DNA of 13,311 nt, from assembly GCA_024691105.1 (NCBI GenBank), contig JAILNY010000149.1:1-13311 (forward strand), written 5' to 3'. The DNA is from Treponema sp. GTDB lineage: Bacteria; Spirochaetota; Spirochaetia; Treponematales; Treponemataceae. The position numbers and the translations under genes are program-made. The notes under the pieces are model-generated. The model was not told where the DNA came from, did no database searches, and saw only the letters and a program-made list of their open reading frames with translations. Below, piece after piece: positions 1 to 5,976 of this stretch (position 1 is the first letter of the stretch; the number at the start of each line of letters is the position of its first letter).

Positions 1-139
1 TGCAAAGGTAACATGTTCAGCTTTGATGAATGCCGCTTCTATTGCAGCTACAATGCTCACAACAGAATGTGCAATCACAGACATCCCTGAACCAAAAGCT
101 CCGGCTCCTGCAGCTCCAGAGATGGGCGGCATGTACTAA
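1..139 (+). CDS. groL: GroEL chaperonin (60 kDa), C-terminal fragment, 5' truncated by window edge
   Basis: Reading from base 2, the window opens inside a frame that encodes 45 residues and ends at TAA (137-139), followed at once by an in-frame TAG. The peptide contains the conserved end of the GroEL equatorial domain: V-T-x-S-A-L-x-N-A-A-S-I-A, then a T-T-E-C helix and T-D-I-P. A short Pro/Ala-rich tail follows, ending in M-G-G-M-Y. GroEL folds client proteins in the cytoplasm as a tetradecamer with GroES. The tail is a minimal version of the GGM repeat tail of Escherichia coli GroEL, with a single GGM unit. Only the last 8% or so of the protein is visible, so nothing can be said about its promoter or a groS neighbour. 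The family assignment is secure. Confidence 0.92.
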   Translation, partial: AKVTCSALMNAASIAATMLTTECAITDIPEPKAPAPAAPEMGGMY

Positions 140-243
140 TAGACGGACGCACTGCGCCGTCTATAGGACTATGAACACGACACGCAAAGTGCGTGCGTGT
201 CAAATCAGTTTCAACCTGACAACTGCGTTCGCGCTTGCAGGTT
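139..243 (+). other. Three consecutive imperfect hairpins in the groL 3' region
   Basis: Directly after the groL stop there are three stem-loops. Hairpin 1 (139-164) has an 11-bp stem with one bulged A (147) and a 3-base loop. Hairpin 2 (175-200) has a 10-bp stem with one bulged A (180) and loop AAAGT; a 7-bp alternative pairing uses 179-185 with 195-201. Hairpin 3 (213-243) pairs AACCTG with CAGGTT, then CAA with TTG and GCG with CGC across a TTCG tetraloop, with small bulges. None is followed by a U-tract, so they are not terminators themselves. Possible roles are stabilising the groL 3' end or a remnant repeat cluster. The pairings are seen; the function is inference. Confidence 0.5.
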
Positions 244-276
244 AAACCATAAGAGGCCCTGTGAGGCCGTAAAAAG

Positions 277-303
277 AAGGCGCCGTTTAAGGCGCCTTTT
301 TTT
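277..303 (+). terminator. Intrinsic terminator for groL, probably bidirectional
   Basis: An 8-bp perfect stem (AAGGCGCC, 277-284, with GGCGCCTT, 291-298) and a 6-base loop are followed by a run of T to 303. On the opposite strand the same stem is followed by a run ending in TTTTT (271-275 read in reverse), so it can also end the convergent minus-strand gene at 316-540. Confidence 0.88.
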
Positions 304-315
304 ATGTCTCAGTCA

Positions 316-540
316 CTAAACCAAAACCGTAACTTCCTTTTTACAGATTACAGTAATCAAATCGATAAGCCAGATAATACCTGCAAAGTTTACAGTGAAA
401 ATCTGCAGAATACCTACAATAATCGAAACAAGGTTTCCGCTTGTAAGTCGTGCAACTATTCCATAAATATCATAAAGAATTACAAGAATAATTTTTCCAA
501 GCCAGCCGATTGATTTTAATGGATTTTTTGCTTTAGCCAT
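316..540 (-). CDS. Small two-helix membrane protein, TM2-like
   Basis: The gene encodes 74 residues from ATG at 540, preceded by a GGAGGA ribosome site (550-545, minus strand) 4 bases away. A TTG further upstream (552) is in frame but overlaps that site and is not a likely start. The N-terminus is Lys-rich. It is followed by two hydrophobic segments (about residues 14-31 and 37-66) separated by a short polar turn with R31 and N36. The second segment contains G-I-I-W-L-I-D (54-60), the pattern seen at the end of TM2-type domains, but the G-x-H-R-F-Y motif of classical TM2 proteins is absent. The product is predicted to sit in the inner membrane; its function is unknown. The gene converges on groL, shares its terminator and is divergent from the gene at 634. 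Confidence 0.72.
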   Translation of the reverse strand: MAKAKNPLKSIGWLGKIILVILYDIYGIVARLTSGNLVSIIVGILQIFTVNFAGIIWLIDLITVICKKEVTVLV

Positions 541-567
541 AAATTCCTCCAAAAAGTATATTAATTA

Positions 568-596
568 ATTGTCATGCTAAACAGCGGATTTGTCAA
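568..596 (-). promoter_or_regulatory. Sigma70-like promoter for the small membrane protein
   Basis: On the minus strand there is a consensus -35 TTGACA (596-591), a 17-bp spacer and a -10 GACAAT (573-568, 4 of 6 matches). Transcription should begin near 561, leaving a leader of about 20 bases that contains the GGAGGA ribosome site. Confidence 0.6.
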
Positions 597-598
597 AT

Positions 599-627
599 TT
601 GCCTAACGTGATTTTTTACTATATAAT
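599..627 (+). promoter_or_regulatory. Sigma70-like promoter directly abutting the start codon at 634
   Basis: The elements are -35 TTGCCT (599-604, 4 of 6), a 17-bp spacer and a perfect -10 TATAAT (622-627). Only 6 bases separate the -10 from the ATG, so the predicted transcript starts at or next to the A of the start codon. There is no Shine-Dalgarno sequence. It overlaps the region carrying the divergent minus-strand promoter. Confidence 0.65.
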
Positions 628-633
628 ACTTCT

Positions 634-1536
634 ATGGCAATTATTTTACGTAACTCAAACTTAAAATTGAAAATTGAGACTCCGGGTGAAAAATATCGCG
701 GAAGTCGTTTTGACTGGAATGGAACTGTAACTCAAATCTGGTATAAGGGCAAAAAGATGCTTTCTGAGGAAAAGCTTCCTTTTCACCGTGATGCAAAAAT
801 TTATGGCCGTGGTCTTCATAATGAATTTGGTATTAAAAACTGTATCGGCTATGATGAAATTCCTGTTGGTGAATATTTTCCAAAAATTGGAACCGGCTGG
901 TTAAAAAAAGATGACAAGCCGTATTTTTTCTATACTCAATATAAGCTTGAGCCGCTTGAGTTCAGCTGGCAGAAAATTTCTGACACAAAGGCTGTTTTTA
1001 TGTGTGATTCAGGCGAAAAAAACGGTTACGCTTATCGCTACGCAAAGGTAGTTGAACTTAAGGACGATTCGTTTTCAATTTCTTACAGCCTTGAAAATCA
1101 GGGCGAAAAAAATATTTCGACAACGGAATATGTTCATAACTTTTTGCTGCCTGGACAAAAGAAAGTCGGTCCACAGCTGACATTGCAATTTCCATGGGAA
1201 TACAGCAAAGAAGCTTTGTCAGAAAATGTAAAGACAGAGGGCTTGATTGAATGGAAAAATGACGGCTGCAGTTTTAAGAAGACTCCGGAGTCTGAATTTT
1301 TTCTTGGCGGAGTATGGGAAGCGAGAAACGACAAGAATTCCTTTAAGAAAGGCTCATGGATTTTAAGAGACGACTCAAGCGGAATTACAATGTCAGAATC
1401 TGATTCGTTTGAACCGTATCACTGCGATGTCTGGGGACACAAAAAGTGCATAAGCCCAGAACTCTTTATCTGGCTTGATGTCAAACCGGGCGAAGAAAAA
1501 AGCTGGTCGCGCATGTATTCATTCACCATGAACTGA
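634..1536 (+). CDS. Galactose-mutarotase-like (aldose 1-epimerase superfamily) protein
   Basis: This 300-residue soluble protein has no signal peptide and is presumably cytoplasmic. Motifs seen in order: G-S-R-F-D-W-N-G (23-30), N-E-F-G-I (63-67), G-Y-D-E-I-P-V-G-E (72-80), P-K-I-G-T-G-W-L (83-90), a G-Y-A-Y-R-Y strand (131-136) and E-Y-V-H-N-F (165-170). This series resembles bacterial proteins of the galactose mutarotase-like beta-sandwich superfamily that are usually annotated aldose 1-epimerase-like. The conserved acidic and histidine residues fit a sugar-binding pocket, but the true substrate cannot be read from the sequence. Start: the ATG lies 6 bases after a TATAAT box with no ribosome site, so translation is probably leaderless. 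The next gene is another sugar-enzyme fold, which suggests a carbohydrate-related role. The superfamily call is moderately sure; the reaction is unknown. Confidence 0.72.
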   Translation: MAIILRNSNLKLKIETPGEKYRGSRFDWNGTVTQIWYKGKKMLSEEKLPFHRDAKIYGRGLHNEFGIKNCIGYDEIPVGEYFPKIGTGWLKKDDKPYFFYTQYKLEPLEFSWQKISDTKAVFMCDSGEKNGYAYRYAKVVELKDDSFSISYSLENQGEKNISTTEYVHNFLLPGQKKVGPQLTLQFPWEYSKEALSENVKTEGLIEWKNDGCSFKKTPESEFFLGGVWEARNDKNSFKKGSWILRDDSSGITMSESDSFEPYHCDVWGHKKCISPELFIWLDVKPGEEKSWSRMYSFTMN

Positions 1537-1556
1537 CGCGGAGTTTACGGGCGGAC

Positions 1557-1585
1557 TTGACCAAGGACTGTAAATACAATAAAAT
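1557..1585 (+). promoter_or_regulatory. Sigma70-like promoter for the TIM-barrel gene, near-leaderless
   Basis: The elements are -35 TTGACC (1557-1562, 5 of 6), a 17-bp spacer and -10 TAAAAT (1580-1585, 5 of 6). The ATG at 1595 is 9 bases past the -10, so the predicted 5' leader is only about 2-3 bases and holds no ribosome site. Confidence 0.65.
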
Positions 1586-1594
1586 TCGCGTAAT

Positions 1595-2296
1595 ATGGTA
1601 AAATTCGGCTTTCAGTCTTCAAAATACAATAATCTCAATCTCGAACAAGAACTTCAGTTTGCAGATATTAATAAGATTGATTTTTTTGATGTATTTTTTG
1701 ACGGTTTTAAGCCGGAAGACGTAAAATCTGTTGAACTGCCGGAAAATTTTACTGTTCACCTTCCTATTGGATTTGCAAAATATGACAAAGAATTGCAGCA
1801 GCAGTTTTTTGACTACATAAATGAGCGCAAGCCTAAAACCGTAACAATTCATTTCTGCGAGCTTACTTATGAATCTCTTGAAGCAATCTGTACAAGTATT
1901 CCTGGAGTTCGCGTCTGTGTAGAAAACACTTTTCCTGATGTAAATGAATTTTACAATAATACTTACAAAGAATTTATGATGGCGGCAAATGAATATGCAG
2001 CACAAAGGGGTTTTCGTTTTTCTGCCACGTTTGATACCGGGCATGCAAAACTTAATGGTCAAGATCCGGTAGAGTTTTTATCACAATTAATTGAAAGCGA
2101 AATAGACGTGTTTACTGTGCATCTACATGATAACGACGGTAAAGAAGATTCTCACCGTCCTGCAGGTTCTGTTTATAATGGAATTAATTTTGCACAGCTT
2201 CTTGAGATCTTAAAGAATCTTAAACATGATGTGTTTGCAGTTATTGAGCATTGGAATAACAATTACAATGCCCTAGAGTATCTGCAGAATTTATAA
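1595..2296 (+). CDS. Xylose isomerase-like TIM-barrel protein (sugar phosphate isomerase/epimerase family)
   Basis: This is a 233-residue soluble protein. The conserved metal-site landmarks of the AP-endonuclease-2/xylose-isomerase-like barrel are visible: V-E-N-T (E110), F-D-T-G-H (D147, H150), V-H-L-H-D-N-D-G (H176, H178, D179), S-H (H187) and V-I-E-H-W (E218). These would hold one or two divalent metal ions for an isomerase, epimerase or lyase reaction. At 233 residues it is shorter than most family members, which usually run 260-300. The gene lies 58 bases after the mutarotase-like gene but appears to have its own promoter with almost no 5' leader. The next gene starts 19 bases after its stop, so the two are probably co-transcribed. 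The fold assignment is confident; the substrate is unknown. An endonuclease IV role is unlikely because of the short length and the sugar-enzyme neighbour. Confidence 0.78.
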   Translation: MVKFGFQSSKYNNLNLEQELQFADINKIDFFDVFFDGFKPEDVKSVELPENFTVHLPIGFAKYDKELQQQFFDYINERKPKTVTIHFCELTYESLEAICTSIPGVRVCVENTFPDVNEFYNNTYKEFMMAANEYAAQRGFRFSATFDTGHAKLNGQDPVEFLSQLIESEIDVFTVHLHDNDGKEDSHRPAGSVYNGINFAQLLEILKNLKHDVFAVIEHWNNNYNALEYLQNL

Positions 2297-2315
2297 ACTT
2301 TGATGTGGTAGCGGG

Positions 2316-4049
2316 ATGGCTGGTGAAAAAGATTCAACTGTTGGAACTTTTGACAGATTAGTATCGTCAATTTCAGATTCTGAGCGTGAAGTTCTTCTCT
2401 CTAAAATGCATGCTCTTGCAGGAGATTCTTCAACTCAGGAATTAAATTCTGAGGACAAAGATGCTCCTGATGATTTTATTTCGCTCGAAGAAAAATTAAA
2501 AACCGAATCCCTGCTTTACAGATTCTTTTTGTGGCTCCGTTCTGTGTTTACAAATTCTTCACCAGAAGAAATTTACAATGACGACAAGATTGATGAATTA
2601 TATAAAAGTGTAAATCACGCATTTCCGGGGCTTGTTGATTACAAGGGCGGATATCTTTTAGCTGTCTTTTATCAGAAGCTTGGTGAATTAAAAAAGTCCA
2701 TTGATTTTTTTAAGCCGTATCTTGATCTTGCTTACGAAAATCTTGGAGCATTTTACGTATTTCTTGGTTCAATCATCTGTCCTGAAGTAACGCAGGAAAT
2801 GGACTCGCAGGTTGATCCGTATCAGCTGCCTTTGACTCGTGAAGTGACAGGTGAGCTTAGAAGTTCGTTCCTTAGAAAAATAGAAGAAATCTTAAAAAAT
2901 ATTCCGTCACACAGACGCTCTTATATGTATTCTTGTGTCACAACAATTGAATGGTTCTATCAGCTTTCAAAGCTTCCTTATGAACGCTTTAGAAATTCTT
3001 TTTCAATCGGCGTGATGGATGATTACGCATGTAAGTTTGAAGTTGTTTCAAGTGAAATTGCAGCCTTTGCAAAGGTTTTGTGTAACGGTGGCCCGATTCC
3101 GGAAGAAGCAATTACTTCGCTTTATTTATATTCCTCAAATAAATTTATTCCGGTTGATTCTGAAGCAACAGATGATGATGGACGCATGAGGGAATTTATG
3201 GATAAGTCGGCTGCAAATATTTCGATGATTCATATGTTTGTAAAGACTGTTCCGTTCAGACATGTGTCGCGCATTGCGTTTAACAATATAAGATGGCAGC
3301 CTGAGAATTTTACAGGTGCTGAAGACTGGTTTGTAAAATACAAGGATCAGTGGAAAAAACTTTTTGACGAAAAATGGAATATGTGGCTTGTTGATAAAAA
3401 GAAGGCTACGATTCATGCTCAGATGCAGCACAATTTTGGAATTGATGATTTTCCTCTTTTGCCGGACAGACCATGGGCAAAGATGTGGGAAGGAATTCCG
3501 TTCCATTTTGAATACACGACTGGATTTATTTTCTGGTTCTTTGAATCAAAGTATGCATCTGCAACGCAGGCTTTAAAGCTTTTGCTTTTGGAAGGCGTTT
3601 TTGATAACAAGGATAACCGTCAGGAATTTGCCAATACATTGAACGATCTTGCTCAGTTGAGTAATGATATAAGTAAACTCGCAGACGATTTGTCTACCAA
3701 TGGTCAGATTGGTCTTGTCTTTGACAAGATTGCTGCAAATCATCTGCGAACACTTCAGGCTCAGTCAAAGATTGAGACAACGATGCTCTCTCTTGAAGCA
3801 GACGTTCAGAATATTAAAAACAATTTCTGTAATGACTGTCGTTCTGTTAAGCAGATTGTAAACGCTGCACTTGGTAATAAAAAAGATACACGCTATGATG
3901 GTGTCTCAAACATTAATACTATTCGTGGTTCACAGAACGAAGTATTTCTGTCGCAGTTAAACAATGCAAAAGAAATTTTTGCTTCTGCACTTGAAATGAT
4001 TAAAGAGCTTGAACCGATTGACCTTCCGGGGCCAAAGCCTGGAAAGTGA
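2316..4049 (+). CDS. Conserved spirochaete-type protein of unknown function, 577 residues
   Basis: I do not recognise a characterised function. The protein has no signal peptide and no clear membrane-spanning helix. A polar, Asp/Ser-rich N-terminal section (about 1-55) leads into an aromatic helix (about 65-80, F-F-L-W-L-R-S-V-F). A mixed helical and aromatic body follows, including a Trp-rich stretch around 330-410. Two predicted coiled-coil stretches lie near 440-465 and 478-505, and the end is Pro/Gly-rich. The pattern recalls the uncharacterised spirochaete family I know as DUF5312, but I cannot confirm that. Start: the ATG at 2316 has only weak upstream purines, consistent with translation coupled to the gene ending 19 bases earlier. 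argS follows after 47 bases with its own ribosome site. Confidence 0.7.
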   Translation: MAGEKDSTVGTFDRLVSSISDSEREVLLSKMHALAGDSSTQELNSEDKDAPDDFISLEEKLKTESLLYRFFLWLRSVFTNSSPEEIYNDDKIDELYKSVNHAFPGLVDYKGGYLLAVFYQKLGELKKSIDFFKPYLDLAYENLGAFYVFLGSIICPEVTQEMDSQVDPYQLPLTREVTGELRSSFLRKIEEILKNIPSHRRSYMYSCVTTIEWFYQLSKLPYERFRNSFSIGVMDDYACKFEVVSSEIAAFAKVLCNGGPIPEEAITSLYLYSSNKFIPVDSEATDDDGRMREFMDKSAANISMIHMFVKTVPFRHVSRIAFNNIRWQPENFTGAEDWFVKYKDQWKKLFDEKWNMWLVDKKKATIHAQMQHNFGIDDFPLLPDRPWAKMWEGIPFHFEYTTGFIFWFFESKYASATQALKLLLLEGVFDNKDNRQEFANTLNDLAQLSNDISKLADDLSTNGQIGLVFDKIAANHLRTLQAQSKIETTMLSLEADVQNIKNNFCNDCRSVKQIVNAALGNKKDTRYDGVSNINTIRGSQNEVFLSQLNNAKEIFASALEMIKELEPIDLPGPKPGK

Positions 4050-4096
4050 TTTTTTAGCAATTGTAAATTTTAATGCCGCATTTTTAAGGAGTATTT

Positions 4097-5896
4097 ATGG
4101 CAGATATTAAAGCTGAATTTAGAAAAGTTGTCTGTGAGGCACTTAATTCATTTATAAAAGAAAAGAATCCGGAAGCAGAGGCTGTTGCTCAAGATAGTCT
4201 TGCTGTACAGAATCCGCCAAACCCTGAGATGGGGGATTTAGGAATTCCGATGTTTGTTTTTGCAAAGGCTCTTAAGATGGCGCCGCCGCAGATTGCACAG
4301 GGTGTTGCAGAAAAAGTTGCCAAAACTGACATTGGTAAGATTCTTGCAGTTGGACCTTATGTAAATATTAAACTTGATAAAGCGGGCGAGACTTATTCAA
4401 TCTTAGAAAAAATTTCAACTCAAAAAGAAAATTACGGAAGCCTTAATGCAGACGGCAAAAAGCCTCTCGAAGGCCGCCGCGTAATGGTAGAGTTCTCTTC
4501 TCCAAATACAAACAAGCCGCTTCACCTTGGTCACTTAAGAAACGATGCCCTCGGTGAGTCAGTAAGCCGCATCTTAAAAGCAGCCGGCGCCGAAGTTTAC
4601 AAAGTTGACCTCATCAATAACCGCGGCGTTCATATCTGTAAATCGATGCTCGCATATAAATTATTCCACGAAGCAAACGGCGACACCCCGGAAAGCCTCG
4701 GCTTGAAAGGCGACCACTTTGTCGGACAGTGCTATGTTGAATTTGATAAATATTCAAAAGAACATCCTGAAGCGCAGGAACAGGCAGAAGAGATGCTTGT
4801 TAAATGGGAAGCAGGCGATAAAGAAGTCCGCGATCTTTGGGAAATGATGAACAAGTGGACTCTTGACGGTGTTAAGGCAACTTATGACAGAACGGGTGTT
4901 TCATTTGATAAGTTCTATCTTGAAAGTGACACATACCTTAAAGGTAAAGACGAGATTTTAAAAGGTCTTGAAAAGGGTGTATTCTTTAAGGCTGAAGACG
5001 GCTCTGTCCGCATCGATGTTACTGATGTTGTTGGTAAAGGAAAGGACGAAGACAATCACGAAAAAGTTCTTTTGAGAAAAGACGGAACTTCGGTTTACAT
5101 TACACAGGATATCGGAACTGCAATCAGCCGTCACGATGACTGGGCATTTAACCAGCTTGTTTACGTTGTTGCGTCAGAACAGAATTATCATTTTAAGATT
5201 TTATTCCATATACTCAAAAAGCTTGGCTTTGAATGGGCCGACAAACTTTATCACTTGAGTTATGGTCTTGTTAATCTTCCGTCGGGAAGAATGAAAAGCC
5301 GCGAAGGCACAATTGTAGATGCCGATGATTTGATTGACTCACTACATGCTGATGCGCTTGAAGCAATTAAAGAGCGCGGTCGTGATGAAGAAGTTGGAAA
5401 CGCCGACGACGTTGCAGAAAAAGTTGCACTTGCGGCTTTGCATTATTATCTTTTGCAGGCAACTCCGATTAAGGACATGCTCTTTAATCCGCAGGAATCA
5501 TTGAGCTTTAACGGAAACACAGGTCCTTATCTTCAGTATATGGGAGCGCGCATCACTTCGATTTTGAAGAAGGCTGAAGAAGCGGGTGTAAAGGTGAACA
5601 GTGAAAAGGATGCGGTTTCGCTTTTGAATGCACCAGAGGAATGGGAATTGATTCGTGCGCTGGGCGCCTTCCCTGAACAGATCGCGCGCGCCGCAGACAA
5701 TCTTGACCCGAGTGTAATTACAGCATACCTGTATGATACTTGTAAGCTGTTCAGTAAGTTCTATCAGCAGTGTTCTATTGTAAACTGCGAAGATAAAAAA
5801 CTTGCCGGCGCGCGTTTGTATCTTGCAGAGTGCACGCTCACTGTATTAAAGCGTTCAATGGAGCTTGTTCTCGTGCCGTTCCTTGAAAAGATGTAA
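4097..5896 (+). CDS. argS: Arginyl-tRNA synthetase (class I)
   Basis: This 599-residue cytoplasmic enzyme charges tRNA-Arg with arginine using ATP. An N-terminal additional domain (about 1-110, with P-N-P-E-M-G-D-L-G at 41-49) recognises the tRNA D-loop. The class I signature is present as S-S-P-N-T-N-K-P-L-H-L-G-H-L-R-N, with HLGH at 143-146. The second signature loop is M-K-S-R-E-G (399-404), the arginine-type variant of KMSKS. The C-terminal helical DALR anticodon domain occupies about 480-599 and includes the G-N-T-G-P-Y-L-Q-Y motif at its entry. The length is normal for the family. The start is fixed by AAGGAG (4086-4091) 5 bases before the ATG. The stretch 4440-4740 is richer in GC-ending codons than the rest of the gene. 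There is no convincing terminator before the importer promoter 3' of the gene. The identification is firm. Confidence 0.96.
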   Translation: MADIKAEFRKVVCEALNSFIKEKNPEAEAVAQDSLAVQNPPNPEMGDLGIPMFVFAKALKMAPPQIAQGVAEKVAKTDIGKILAVGPYVNIKLDKAGETYSILEKISTQKENYGSLNADGKKPLEGRRVMVEFSSPNTNKPLHLGHLRNDALGESVSRILKAAGAEVYKVDLINNRGVHICKSMLAYKLFHEANGDTPESLGLKGDHFVGQCYVEFDKYSKEHPEAQEQAEEMLVKWEAGDKEVRDLWEMMNKWTLDGVKATYDRTGVSFDKFYLESDTYLKGKDEILKGLEKGVFFKAEDGSVRIDVTDVVGKGKDEDNHEKVLLRKDGTSVYITQDIGTAISRHDDWAFNQLVYVVASEQNYHFKILFHILKKLGFEWADKLYHLSYGLVNLPSGRMKSREGTIVDADDLIDSLHADALEAIKERGRDEEVGNADDVAEKVALAALHYYLLQATPIKDMLFNPQESLSFNGNTGPYLQYMGARITSILKKAEEAGVKVNSEKDAVSLLNAPEEWELIRALGAFPEQIARAADNLDPSVITAYLYDTCKLFSKFYQQCSIVNCEDKKLAGARLYLAECTLTVLKRSMELVLVPFLEKM

Positions 5897-5917
5897 AGCG
5901 CACATGTTTTGATTTGT

Positions 5918-5946
5918 TTAACTTTTTGTAAATTATGTGGTAAAAT
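5918..5946 (+). promoter_or_regulatory. Sigma70-like promoter of the oligopeptide importer operon, near-leaderless
   Basis: The elements are -35 TTAACT (5918-5923, 4 of 6), a 17-bp spacer and -10 TAAAAT (5941-5946, 5 of 6). The ATG at 5952 is only 5 bases past the -10, so the transcript should begin at about the start codon. No ribosome site precedes the ATG. Confidence 0.6.
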
Positions 5947-5976
5947 GATATATGCATAAAAAAATCATTTTACCAC
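5937..5976 (+). repeat. Perfect 13-bp inverted repeat spanning the importer -10 and start codon, candidate operator
   Basis: GTGGTAAAATGAT (5937-5949) is repeated exactly in inverted orientation as ATCATTTTACCAC (5964-5976), with a 14-base spacer holding the ATG of the binding-protein gene and a small TATGCATA palindrome. The left arm contains the -10 box. The symmetry is seen directly. A repressor-binding role, or start-codon occlusion by an RNA hairpin, is inference; the hairpin would need a transcript starting further upstream than the predicted promoter. Confidence 0.65.

Noticed and set aside
30..245. 71-residue open frame over the start of the window
   Set aside because: It is out of frame with the clearly recognisable GroEL C-terminus (2-139) and runs on through the hairpin region; no ribosome site or plausible protein character.
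541..552. Upstream TTG start adding four residues to the minus-strand membrane protein
   Set aside because: The extension is made of the GGAGGA ribosome site itself; ATG at 540 is correctly spaced from it.
4050..4096. Separate promoter for argS
   Set aside because: The gap is AT-rich with TTTAAT-like boxes but no convincing -35 at proper spacing; read-through from upstream is as likely.
4440..4740. GC-richer patch inside argS as a sign of gene transfer or recombination
   Set aside because: It covers the highly conserved catalytic signature region and the protein is continuous and normal; codon preference in a conserved core explains it.
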